This document shows, one piece after another, positions 18,402-26,222 of a stretch of DNA of 64,000 nucleotides. The stretch comes from Planococcus maitriensis. Lineage in GTDB: Bacteria > Bacillota > Bacilli > Bacillales_A > Planococcaceae. The position numbers were made by a program, and so were the translations under genes. Where the stretch lies: positions 62,001 through 126,000 of the forward strand of contig NZ_QLZQ01000001.1 in the NCBI RefSeq assembly GCF_003289925.1, written 5' to 3'. How positions within the stretch are numbered: the first letter of the stretch is position 1; each line of letters begins with the position of its first letter. The notes beneath the pieces are model-generated. The model was given only the letters and a program-made list of their open reading frames with translations, did not search any database and had not been told where the DNA came from.

Positions 18402-18674
18402 ATGACAGAAGAAAAGAAAGTACAGTATTTCAACATGATTTTATGCAAAGCCGGCATGCTGTTGGTTGGGCTAGGGCTCATTCGCGTGCTCTCGATTCAT
18501 CAGGATCAGCTCGGTTTCCTGCTTGGATTTGGCGGTTTCTTAATGGTCTCGATTCACATTCAAGCACTCGAGAAAAGATGGGACATTCCGAAAAAGCATA
18601 CTTGGATCAGCACCGGCATCTTTGCATTGCTCTTTATTCCGCTTTCCTATTGGCTTGCTTTTCCACCCATATAA
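18402..18674 (+). CDS. Small membrane protein, unknown
   Basis: A 90-aa protein with three hydrophobic segments and few charges apart from the N-terminal MTEEKK and a central KRWDIPKKH loop. ATG 18402 follows GAAAGGAGCGG; an upstream in-frame ATG at 18378 lacks a site. Probably cotranscribed with the flanking genes. Confidence 0.68.
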   Translation: MTEEKKVQYFNMILCKAGMLLVGLGLIRVLSIHQDQLGFLLGFGGFLMVSIHIQALEKRWDIPKKHTWISTGIFALLFIPLSYWLAFPPI

Positions 18675-18696
18675 TAAAAGAAACTGGGGGACTGAG

Positions 18697-19224
18697 ATGA
18701 AGAACATCGAAAAGTTCGTTGTTTCAATGTTATTTTTCATTGTGCTTGGGGGCTGCTCCTCGCAGCCGAAATTCGTGCCTTACGAAGGAGCAGGTTTGAG
18801 TATCGCCGTAGTGGGTCAAGCACCAGATGTGAAAGAATCGCAAGTCGAGTTCGATGAAATTTCATTTGATGAATTCAATGAAGTAGCATTGAGAAAATAC
18901 GATGCGGTGTTCATCATGAAGGAGAACCTTTCAGAAGCTGCGGAAAGTGAATACGCTTTGATCTATACGGGAGTCCATATTCCGTTTTTCTTTATAGAAT
19001 CAAATAAAGACGCCTACCCGTTCATTGATCCGGAATTGGCCTATGAAGACTCGAGGGAAATACCGTATCATGATTACTATGCGACAAGCTTCCTACAAAT
19101 GGACACCGGTGAACAAACTACGGTGACATATGGTTTACATAACGATGAAGAAACTGAGGAACATGTCCAAGCCCTGTACTCACAACTATTTTCATCCATT
19201 GAAACAAGTGGCAAGGGCCAATAA
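18697..19224 (+). CDS. Putative lipoprotein, unknown
   Basis: A 175-aa predicted lipoprotein: short basic start, hydrophobic core, and lipobox VLGGC with C20 as the lipidation site. The rest is acidic and soluble, with the segment EYALIYTGVHIPFFFIES. ATG 18697 sits after GGGGGACTGAG; an upstream in-frame ATG lacks a site. Small-lipoprotein position in a run of membrane proteins hints at an envelope role only. Confidence 0.75.
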   Translation: MKNIEKFVVSMLFFIVLGGCSSQPKFVPYEGAGLSIAVVGQAPDVKESQVEFDEISFDEFNEVALRKYDAVFIMKENLSEAAESEYALIYTGVHIPFFFIESNKDAYPFIDPELAYEDSREIPYHDYYATSFLQMDTGEQTTVTYGLHNDEETEEHVQALYSQLFSSIETSGKGQ

Positions 19225-19255
19225 AACGCGAGTGCGAATAGAAAGAGGCATACTT

Positions 19256-19702
19256 ATGAATATCCACTACCAAAAATTCAGTTCTGAACCGCCCCAAGAA
19301 ATAGCGGAGGAAATCACCGCGCTGCACCGGCTGATTTTTGGCGGACCGGGACACTGGCTGGAGAAGCTGAACCGCCAGGAAACGGCATGGACCTATGTGG
19401 CGTCAGTAGATAATCGCGTCGTAGGCTATAAAATTGGCTACGCACTGGACGGTCAAGTTTTCTATAGCTGGCTCGGCGGTGTCCGTCCCGATTGCCGCAA
19501 GCTCGGAATCGCCTCTGAACTGATGCGCAGGCAGCATGCAGACCTCCGGGCAACAGGCTACGAAATCGTCCGCACCAAGACGATGAACAAATGGCGCGGC
19601 ATGCTGCTGCTGAATATCCAGACGGGTTTTGACGTCTTGAAGACGGAAATCGATCCACGCGGCCAATTGAAGATTGTGTTGGAGAAGAAACTGCTTTCTT
19701 GA
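19256..19702 (+). CDS. GNAT N-acetyltransferase
   Basis: A 148-aa GNAT protein: GYKIGYALDGQVFYSWLGGV strand pair, then VRPDCRKLGIASELMRRQH with the acetyl-CoA binding RxxGIA loop, and a C-terminal NIQTGFDVLKT segment. Start at ATG 19256 behind AAAGAGG. An overlong upstream extension overlaps the preceding lipoprotein gene and is not used. Substrate unknown. Confidence 0.85.
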   Translation: MNIHYQKFSSEPPQEIAEEITALHRLIFGGPGHWLEKLNRQETAWTYVASVDNRVVGYKIGYALDGQVFYSWLGGVRPDCRKLGIASELMRRQHADLRATGYEIVRTKTMNKWRGMLLLNIQTGFDVLKTEIDPRGQLKIVLEKKLLS

Positions 19703-19768
19703 AGCAAACAATCAGGACAAGTATTTCAGATCGTTGCAGCGTTTAACTTGAAAATTGGCACAAGCGAA

Positions 19769-19812
19769 CAGGCAGGCCAGCTGTATTTCGACCTGGCCTG
19801 CCTGTTGTTGCT
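19769..19812 (+). terminator. Intrinsic terminator
   Basis: Perfect 12-bp stem CAGGCAGGCCAG / CTGGCCTGCCTG with a 12-nt loop and a TTGTTGCTG tail. Confidence 0.75.
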
Positions 19813-19896
19813 GTTACTGCTCTACTTAGCAGTCCATGAGGAAAACAGTACATGGCAAGGTAGTCATTGATTCGCAGGGGGAAGGAGGCGCTGTTT

Positions 19897-20655
19897 TTGG
19901 TAATGGCAATTGCGATAGTATTTTTCTTAGGAATTGCAGCTATTTCCTATCAGCTAGAAGTTCTCTCCTATCTTATATTAACGGGATTTGTGATTTTGTT
20001 ATTCGTCAATAATAAAAACCGGTTCCTTATCTCGCTAGTGTTGTCGTTTCTCATCGGCTTTGCGGTATTTATGATTGCCAATGGTTTTGTTGAAACGATG
20101 TCCGTCCCACAAGAACTGAAGATTATCCTTAATCGTTTGTTTTTAGGTTTTATCCTCATCGGCATCGTTTTCAATCATCTGTTATTTAAGAAAAAGTTAG
20201 TTTGGTACAATAGAAAACCTGATTGGACCAATCCGATCCGTCTGCCATTTCATCAAGTGAATGTATTTTGGTTTTGGCTGATCGGGATCGCCGTGAATGG
20301 AATCGTATATTCGTTTTTCATCGCCCGACAAGACCCCGAGTCCATCCAATCGCTGCTGGTGTTTTGTTTGGTCTTTTCGCTGATCAATGCGGTGTTCGAG
20401 GAAGTCATTTGGCGAGGGATCATGCTTTCGGCTCTTGAGGAATGCGTCTCCACCGGATATGCCGTTGCCGTTACGAGCATCGGGTTCGGGCTTCTCCATC
20501 TCGCAATCGGTTTTCCCATTCTTCTCAGCTTGTTGATTGCACTTGCCGGAGTCATCTACGCAGTAATCACACTTAAAACAAAGAGCATCTACCCGAGTAT
20601 CGTTTTTCATTTCGTCATAAATATTGGCATGGTGTATAGCGGATTGATCATCTGA
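19897..20655 (+). CDS. CPBP-family intramembrane metalloprotease
   Basis: A 252-aa multi-pass membrane protein with the two CPBP (Abi/CAAX protease) motifs: FEEVIWRG (glutamates and arginine) and FGLLHLAIG (histidine), plus a late YPSIVFHFVIN helix with the third motif. Members process prenylated proteins or peptides, or protect against bacteriocins; the substrate is unknown. GGAGG at 19884-19888 favours TTG 19897 as start; ATG 19903 and an upstream TTG at 19867 are alternatives. Confidence 0.85.
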   Translation: MVMAIAIVFFLGIAAISYQLEVLSYLILTGFVILLFVNNKNRFLISLVLSFLIGFAVFMIANGFVETMSVPQELKIILNRLFLGFILIGIVFNHLLFKKKLVWYNRKPDWTNPIRLPFHQVNVFWFWLIGIAVNGIVYSFFIARQDPESIQSLLVFCLVFSLINAVFEEVIWRGIMLSALEECVSTGYAVAVTSIGFGLLHLAIGFPILLSLLIALAGVIYAVITLKTKSIYPSIVFHFVINIGMVYSGLII

Positions 20656-20677
20656 CAAAAAAGCTGCCTTAACTAAA

Positions 20678-20712
20678 AAAAGCTCAGCACCTTAAAAGAG
20701 GGCTGAGCTTTT
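20678..20712 (+). terminator. Intrinsic terminator after CPBP gene
   Basis: Perfect 11-bp stem AAAAGCTCAGC / GCTGAGCTTTT. Confidence 0.82.
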
Positions 20713-20775
20713 AATATGTGTGAGTCCGCGATGGAGTTGCGAACCTTATTCTAATTAGAAAATACTGTACTGTTC

Positions 20776-20829
20776 AACCGACCTTGCTAATAGCAATGGT
20801 TGGTTTTTGAAGCGGAAAAATTTCCGCTC
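20776..20829. repeat. Two adjacent hairpins downstream of guaC
   Basis: One hairpin has inner arms TTGCTA/TAGCAA extended by ACCGACC/GGTTGGT and a T tract on the plus strand; next to it is the palindrome AGCGGAAA AA TTTCCGCT. They lie 3' of guaC and may limit read-through. Confidence 0.55.
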
Positions 20830-20846
20830 TGGTCTGATTTAATAGA

Positions 20847-21830
20847 TCAATACACTTTATCGCCGTTAAAAATCGAATTCTTGACGATGACATAATCCAC
20901 TTGGCGGATAGCGAGCAAATGGTTGCCGCCTGCATAGGAAATCGCCGACTGCAGATCCTGTTCCATCTCAACCAAAGTGTCTTTCATCGAGCCTTTGAAT
21001 TCCACGAACATTTTCTTGCCTTCAACGTTTTTCTTTTCGCCTTTTTGGAACTCGGACGCTGAACCGAAGTATTCCTTCAGAAGCTTGCCGTCCTGTTCAA
21101 CGGTTTGCCCAGGGGATTCCTCGTGACCTGCGAACAACGAGCCAATCATGACCATCGACGCGCCGAAACGCACCGATTTCGCGATATCGCCGTGCGTGCG
21201 GATGCCACCGTCTGCGATGATTGGTTTACTCGCAGCTTTCGCGCATAAGCGCAGTGCAGCCAATTGCCAGCCGCCCGTCCCGAAGCCGGTTTTGATCTTC
21301 GTGATGCATACCTTGCCTGGACCGATACCCACTTTCGTCGCATCCGCGCCCGCATTTTCCAGTTCGCGCACCGCTTCCGGTGTCCCGACGTTTCCGGCGA
21401 TGACAAAGCTTTCTGGAAGCGATTTTTTGATGTGCCCGATCATGTCGATCACGGAATTCGAATGGCCATGTGCCACATCAATGGTGATGTATTCCGGCGT
21501 GATTCCAGCGTCCACTAGCTCTTGAACGAAATCGTACTCTTCCGGTTTGACCCCGACGCTGATTGACGCATACAGCCCTTGCTCTTGCATGTCTTTCGCG
21601 AATGCCAAGCGTTTTTCTGGTTCGAAGCGGTGCATGATATAAAAATAGTTATTTTCTGCCAAAAATTTAGCAATCTTTTCATCGACGATTGTCTGCATAT
21701 TGGCCGGCACGACCGGTAATTTAAACGTGCGCCCGCCAAACTCTATGGATGTATCACATTCTGAACGGCTATTTACCACTGCTTTTGCAGGAACGAGCTG
21801 GATATCTTCGTAATCAAACACATTTTCCAT
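20847..21830 (-). CDS. guaC: GMP reductase
   Basis: A 327-aa IMPDH/GMPR-fold enzyme converting GMP to IMP with NADPH and release of ammonia, part of purine salvage. The active-site loop [13 protein letters not shown] holds the catalytic cysteine, followed by [34 protein letters not shown] is the phosphate-binding region. No CBS domains, and the length matches the short bacterial GuaC type. A likely operator lies upstream. A damaged second copy lies at 22612-22889. Confidence 0.95.
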   Translation of the reverse strand: MENVFDYEDIQLVPAKAVVNSRSECDTSIEFGGRTFKLPVVPANMQTIVDEKIAKFLAENNYFYIMHRFEPEKRLAFAKDMQEQGLYASISVGVKPEEYDFVQELVDAGITPEYITIDVAHGHSNSVIDMIGHIKKSLPESFVIAGNVGTPEAVRELENAGADATKVGIGPGKVCITKIKTGFGTGGWQLAALRLCAKAASKPIIADGGIRTHGDIAKSVRFGASMVMIGSLFAGHEESPGQTVEQDGKLLKEYFGSASEFQKGEKKNVEGKKMFVEFKGSMKDTLVEMEQDLQSAISYAGGNHLLAIRQVDYVIVKNSIFNGDKVY

Positions 21831-21848
21831 TAATTACACCCCTAAAAA

Positions 21849-21883
21849 CGAATATTATTCGATAGAACGAATGTTATTGTTCG
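21849..21883 (-). promoter_or_regulatory. Candidate operator upstream of guaC
   Basis: Two neighbouring dyads, CGAATATTATTCG (21849-21861) and CGAATGTTATTGTTCG (21868-21883), just before the guaC start. The CGAAC/GTTCG half-sites resemble PurR boxes of Bacillales; which regulator binds is inference. Confidence 0.5.
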
Positions 21884-21953
21884 TCCATATGATAATTTAC
21901 TCTATTTATTGGGGAATGTCAAAAGTTCTTTGACTGGAGCGACAAACTTTCTA

Positions 21954-22325
21954 TCAGCTTTCTTTTTCTGCTATCACACTGCTTCGCGCGGGATGTTGTA
22001 ATGAACTTTTCACTCGCTTCAGTTGGGCGACGATGATGACCGAGATGATGACGAGCAAAAACCACGAGCTGATTTTGCCGATGTGGACGAGCGACCAGGC
22101 CGCTTCCTGGTTCGGGTATTGCCAAGCGCCGAGCAAGGTCGTGATGTTTTCCGCGATCCAGATAAAGAAGCCAATCAACAGGAACAACCGATTCAACGGC
22201 ATCTGTAATGGTTTCCTCTTAAGGCGAAACGTCACCAGGGTACTTATAAACATTTTGCTGAACTCCTTGCCTCTCACTCGCAAAAAAATCGTCAGCTCGA
22301 AATACGTTGGCGGCATCCTGATTGC
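21954..22325 (-). pseudogene. 3' fragment of a DUF817 membrane protein gene
   Basis: About 120 residues at the C-terminus agree with DUF817 membrane proteins (YoaT-like, from memory): LFLLIGFFIWIAENI, GAWQYPNQEAAWSLVHIGK, then a last transmembrane helix. The full family is about 270 aa. In the same frame upstream there are stops after about nine more codons and no membrane segments, so the first half is missing. The first ATG would be at 22316. Probably a dead remnant. Confidence 0.72.
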
Positions 22326-22563
22326 ACTGCTGATTGTCTTGCTTTCTTACATCTACAGCGTTAGACTGCTACGCTTTATCCTGAAAGTTGTCTATCTAGA
22401 CTTATGACCAAAGAGCTTTCTGATAAAAGGTATAATTTAAATCGACGTAACAATCTAAAGGTCGTAATGATTTTTTAATTAGGTCTCTTATAATGAATAA
22501 CTGCAAAAAAAAAACTCACATGAGATTTTTTTGTGAAATCATCAAAATTGCTTTGCACAAGGA

Positions 22564-22593
22564 AAAAAGCGGCCATTTCAGAAGGCCGCTTTT
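22564..22593 (-). terminator. Terminator of the decayed guaC copy
   Basis: AAAAAGCGGCC / GGCCGCTTTT stem; T6 on the minus strand. Confidence 0.7.
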
Positions 22594-22611
22594 CAAATGC
22601 TCTATATTATC

Positions 22612-22889
22612 TTTTAATCGACTTTACTCCCGTTGAAAATCGAGTTCTTTACGATGACGAAGCATTCAGAAAGCGGTTTTTGAGGTGGTGGATTATATCG
22701 ATTACTGCATTCGTATAATATGCACCACATCAATTTTGATTTATTTCTGAGTGATTCCAGCGTCCACTAGTTCTTGGACGAAATTGTACTCTGCTATCCC
22801 AACGCTAATCAACGCCTACAGGCCGCGCTCTTGCATGTCTTTTACAAACGACAAGTTTTTTGCGGTTCAAAGTGGTGCATGATATAGAA
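22612..22889 (-). pseudogene. Decayed second guaC copy with a 513-bp internal deletion
   Basis: On the minus strand, 22612-22663 matches the 3' end of guaC (20855-20891 region) and the rest, to 22889, matches guaC 21398-21644. The two blocks join at CGATGAC, a 7-mer found in guaC at both 20885 and 21398, so the missing middle is 513 bp. Several small indels and stops follow. The homology ends exactly where the IS200/IS605 element begins; the 5' part of the gene is not found on the other side. Confidence 0.82.
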
Positions 22890-23060
22890 TTGACATTCCC
22901 ACGGCTAGAGCCGCAAGCTCGATTCCTTTTAGTTTCGAGTGAGATTCCAAAGTACCTAAGCGTCCGCACTTCATTTCTGCTTTGGACAGGTCTTTAGATG
23001 AGGGTATGCCATTACCCTTCCTAAGACAGTGCATATAGCATCTTAGGCTGATTGACTTTT
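22890..23060 (-). ncRNA. Candidate omega (reRNA) guide RNA of TnpB
   Basis: In IS605 elements the tnpB 3' end and right end are transcribed as the omega RNA, whose guide is the flanking DNA just outside the right end (established). Here that flank reads TTCTATATCATGCACC, part of the guaC pseudogene. Exact 5' end unknown. Confidence 0.5.
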
Positions 23061-24122
23061 ACCATCAATCACAGGTGCGTATCGAATGTTCATTGCACCA
23101 ACGATATCTCTGTGTTTTTCGAATCCACATTTACACTTATACCTGCGATCATTTGCTTTATTCTTTTCAGAACAAGTTGGGCAGGTTTGGCTTGTGTACG
23201 CCGGATTCACATACTCTACTTTGATGCCTTCTAAATTCGCTTTATACTCGATGAATTGGGAAAGGCGGTAGAATGACCATGTGTGCAGGTTCTTTTCGTT
23301 TTTACGGCTTGTTCTTGCCGTCTGTCGGATGTTCGCTAGTTTTTCTAAGCGAATGACAGAAACGTTCTCTTGTTTTGCAAAATTTATAATCGCACGACTG
23401 ACTTTGTGGTCTTGATCTTTCATCCATCGTTGTTCTTTGTCATCGAGGTTTCGGATGGCGTTTAGTTTCTTTTTGTGTCCGAGCCTCTTCCGTTTAGCAC
23501 GGAATCTCCGTTTGACAAATTTATTCTGTCTGCCATTTCCGAAGAAGCGAGATTTGTCATTGTCTGTTATAGCAACAGCTGGTATTTTTAATCCCAAATC
23601 GACTCCCATGATTTTTTTCCCGGTCTTTTCCATCGTTTGAATAGTGACAGCAATTTGAGCAATCCATTTTCCTGACTTTTGGTTGATTCGGAGCGTACCT
23701 AATTTGTGATTCAACAAGTCATAGTTGCGGTTATTTTTGTCGGTTAATAACGCGCGGACAGGAACTTTTTTTGCTTTTCCATCAATCATCAATGGCAAAT
23801 AGATATGGGAAAAATCGAAGGAGTAATTTTGGTTGTTCCATACACAAAGGGGTTTTTTGAGAAAAGGAATAATCGAATAGTTACTTTTTACGACTTTCAT
23901 GCCGAAGATACTTTTTGCGTCTTGAATGGCTTGGCATTTAACGGCACTCGGAAGGTTTGATATCACATGTTTTGAAGTCTTCCTTGTTTTTTTCTTCTCG
24001 AGTACCATTTCCTCAACTAGTTGGTTGATGAGAGAAATGTAATCTCGACTCATTTGACCGAGGACACGTTTTTGTTCTTTAGTTGGAAGTAATTTCACCT
24101 TAACCGTAATCGTCTGACTCAT
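23043..24122 (-). CDS. tnpB: TnpB RNA-guided nuclease of IS605 element
   Basis: A 359-aa TnpB. The RuvC-like triad is intact: D175 in GVDLGLKIP, E260 in IRLEKL and D339 in HRDIVGAMN. The zinc ribbon has CPTC (C314, C317) and CKC (C330, C332). TnpB proteins cut DNA guided by omega RNA next to a target-adjacent motif and favour element retention (known). ATG 24122 follows AGGGGGTG; GTG 24131, overlapping the tnpA stop, is an alternative. Confidence 0.93.
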   Translation of the reverse strand: MSQTITVKVKLLPTKEQKRVLGQMSRDYISLINQLVEEMVLEKKKTRKTSKHVISNLPSAVKCQAIQDAKSIFGMKVVKSNYSIIPFLKKPLCVWNNQNYSFDFSHIYLPLMIDGKAKKVPVRALLTDKNNRNYDLLNHKLGTLRINQKSGKWIAQIAVTIQTMEKTGKKIMGVDLGLKIPAVAITDNDKSRFFGNGRQNKFVKRRFRAKRKRLGHKKKLNAIRNLDDKEQRWMKDQDHKVSRAIINFAKQENVSVIRLEKLANIRQTARTSRKNEKNLHTWSFYRLSQFIEYKANLEGIKVEYVNPAYTSQTCPTCSEKNKANDRRYKCKCGFEKHRDIVGAMNIRYAPVIDGKSQSA

Positions 24123-24127
24123 GGGTT

Positions 24128-24529
24128 TCACCCCCTGGTTTTTTGGAGTTCAACGTAACGTTTAATCATTTCACTCGATACGCTTTCTGAGGTGGAAACA
24201 AAATAGGAACGTGTCCAAAGACTTGGGAGATGGTTGAGATGTGAAAACTCTTCTCTCAATATTCTTGATGTTTTTCCTTTAATCTTTGCCATTATTTCGG
24301 CGGGACTTAAGGTGGGCGGAGCATTCAGAACCATATAGGTGTAATCTTGATTGCATTCTAAGGTAACGACATCGATATCCAATTCTCTACATATTTCATT
24401 CGTTAGAAACTCGAATCGTTTCTCTACATTTTCCTGAAGAAAAATCTTTTTTCTGTATCGTGGACAAAAGGCAAAATGATAATTAATTTGGGAGAAGGTT
24501 GTCTGGATTTGTCTGTAAGTGTTAAACAT
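24128..24529 (-). CDS. tnpA: TnpA (Y1-type transposase), HUH motif lost
   Basis: A 133-aa Y1 transposase homologue of IS200/IS605. The frame is CPRYRKKIFL at the N-terminus, APPTLSPAEIMAKIKGKTSR in the middle, LWTRSYFVST and the catalytic tyrosine Y125 in IKRYVELQ. The metal-binding HUH motif, normally DHVH, reads DYTYM here, so both histidines are tyrosine (Y63, Y65). The protein should be unable to cut DNA by the known mechanism. Overlaps the GTG/ATG region of tnpB by a few bases. Confidence 0.88.
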   Translation of the reverse strand: MFNTYRQIQTTFSQINYHFAFCPRYRKKIFLQENVEKRFEFLTNEICRELDIDVVTLECNQDYTYMVLNAPPTLSPAEIMAKIKGKTSRILREEFSHLNHLPSLWTRSYFVSTSESVSSEMIKRYVELQKTRG

Positions 24530-24796
24530 ATTAATAATGTATCAGTAAACGATGTTTACTGCAACAATTTGTATTACTCATATTTATTAAAAATTTCAGA
24601 TGATAAGTGGTTGAATCTATTTAAACGTTTTTTCCGAGGGCTATTTCTACGGTAAATATAATACATTCTCATTTATAGATTTCATTGTTATATTAAAGGT
24701 GTGAATTGTGCCATACTCCATTGCCACAAAAGTTGGATTTTCATTATCAGTCATCGAGAAATCCGTTGGTCCGGAGTAAAATGAAAGGGGATAAGT

Positions 24797-25072
24797 ATGG
24801 GGAATATCGGGAATTTATCTGAGGAGAAGATTTTTCAAGTGTTAAAATCCTATTTGATCGAGGCTAAGAGTCACAGGTCTATTCAGGAAGAGATACTGAA
24901 TATGGATGCACCAGCTCGTGGGGGTGGCTTCGTTGCTATGCAAATTCTTCATCATTACGGAATACGGGGAGATCGAAAAGGTATACTGTTAAGAAATTCA
25001 CTTGAGGAAGAATACGCTAAAGCAGAAGGGGATTATAAAGCAGCTTTAGAGATATTAAAGCATCATTTATAA
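24797..25072 (+). CDS. Hypothetical protein of the defence island
   Basis: A 91-aa soluble protein with the segment ARGGGFVAMQILHHYGI. I associate this segment, from memory and without certainty, with proteins near restriction nucleases. AAAGGGG site before the ATG. It is AT-rich and converges on the BglII-like endonuclease gene, sharing a perfect bidirectional terminator. Function unknown. Confidence 0.7.
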   Translation: MGNIGNLSEEKIFQVLKSYLIEAKSHRSIQEEILNMDAPARGGGFVAMQILHHYGIRGDRKGILLRNSLEEEYAKAEGDYKAALEILKHHL

Positions 25073-25121
25073 AAATAAATAACAGCTAATCTTAATGAAG
25101 AAATTAGAAATACAAAAATCA

Positions 25122-25178
25122 ATAATTAAGATGACAAAAAGGCTCTCCGAATGGAAGCCTTTTTGTCATCTTAATTAT
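25122..25178. terminator. Bidirectional terminator, 23-bp perfect arms
   Basis: Arms 25122-25144 and 25156-25178 are perfect inverted repeats around an 11-nt loop, between convergent genes. Confidence 0.9.
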
Positions 25179-25181
25179 AGT

Positions 25182-26007
25182 TTATTCAAAATCGACCCCG
25201 ATTACCCAGATGGGGAATTTGATGATGTTTTTAAATTCTTCCAATGTTGATTTTGCCTTGCCGATATTGACTGTACCATCACTGATGAAATTCTGTAAAT
25301 CACCGGCCGCGGTAATATATATCAGTAAATCTATCTCGAAAGTCTGTTCTATTTGGATGGTTTTCAAAAGGTCATAGTAAATCAATGCCCAGTTACCGAA
25401 TTGGACTTCTCCAATTATTGTGGGGATTTTTTTATTATAAGTGATATCAATACCATTATCATAAGAATCCAAATCGTGTAAATCAGCTAACTCTCTCCAG
25501 TTGCTTCTCTGTTCCAATTCGAAATCCCATATTTTTGCTCCACTATGTACACTTCTTCTACCAAAGCAATAGTTGCGGAAATTTATCAGGTTATATAAAT
25601 CATCATAAATTCCAAAATCGAACCCTTTGATTTTAGGCGTATCATAAAATATGCCATCCCTATATTCCACCTCAAACTTCATGTGGGGAATATAGTCTCT
25701 CAAATTACTTTTTAGGGCGGTATTCAATGTATCAGCAGTTATACGTTTTCTGAAAGAGTGGGTGTCCTTCTTTTTCACTGCAGTTGAAAAGTGCTTAACA
25801 TTCTTCAATTCCTGTTGGAGTGCCTCCAGAATATCACGCCTGATTTCTTCGAAGTTTGTAAGAAATAGATCTGCATGGCGGAAATGGAGCTGATGTTCTT
25901 CTTTGATGATTAGCCTACCATCAATTTTATTATTCCAGTCTTGTTCAGTTATTGGTTTCTTTTCATTGTACTCTATGGCGTCGTCCCCCTGAATATAACC
26001 TCTTCAT
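25182..26007 (-). pseudogene. BglII-like type II restriction endonuclease, probable 5' frameshift
   Basis: The clear frame runs from TTG 25808 (208 aa) and has a PD-(D/E)XK-type site with D121 in GIDITYNKK and GEVQFGNW (E134-x-Q136). The E-x-Q arrangement is that of BglII (E93, Q95). The same frame stays open and coding-like upstream for about 60 codons to TGA, without ATG, GTG or TTG. An ATG at 26007 opens another frame that would join it if one base of the five-C run at 25985-25989 (G on the coding strand) were missing. So either a frameshift has inactivated it, translation starts at a rare codon, or this is an error. No cognate methyltransferase is seen. Confidence 0.68.
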
Positions 26008-26112
26008 ATTAAAGGAATCCTAATATTAACAAAAATTATAAGATTGTTTAAATATGCGTTTATCAAAAACATAGCATAATTACTTCGTAGGTTAACATAC
26101 CTATCCCTTGTG

Positions 26113-26142
26113 TAGTATAGTGTAAGTGGAAATATTATACTA
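26113..26142 (+). promoter_or_regulatory. Inverted repeat in promoter region of helicase operon
   Basis: TAGTATA (26113-26119) and TATACTA (26136-26142), 16 nt apart, about 80 nt before the first helicase gene; TATACT could also serve as a -10 box. Suggests autoregulation, unproven. Confidence 0.4.
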
Positions 26143-26222
26143 GTTTATTACAGTATATAGGAATTAATGTTCAACAAGGTCTCATAGACGAACAGACTAA
26201 AGAATAAAAGGAGACTTTGATT

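Larger units (their letters stand above)
22890..24590 (-). mobile_element. IS200/IS605-family element (tnpA-tnpB), ends approximate at left-end side
   Basis: A full-length-looking IS605 unit on the minus strand: left-end hairpin CAGTAAAC GAT GTTTACTG at 24543-24561, tnpA, tnpB, and a right end with the hairpin GCGGCTCTAGCCG ending in GGGAATGTCAA at 22890. The right boundary is fixed by the end of guaC homology; the left boundary (about 24570-24600) is not sharply defined. No terminal inverted repeats or target duplication are expected for this family, and none is seen. Confidence 0.82.

Noticed and set aside
22033..22407. A long plus-strand ORF ending in a hydrophobic helix
   Set aside because: It is mostly antisense to the DUF817 fragment; that match is clear on the minus strand, so the plus ORF is a shadow.
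24560..24620. Remaining 5' part of the guaC pseudogene on the other side of the IS
   Set aside because: Only ATATTTATT and AAAAATTT resemble guaC; the following bases diverge, so the link is not supported.
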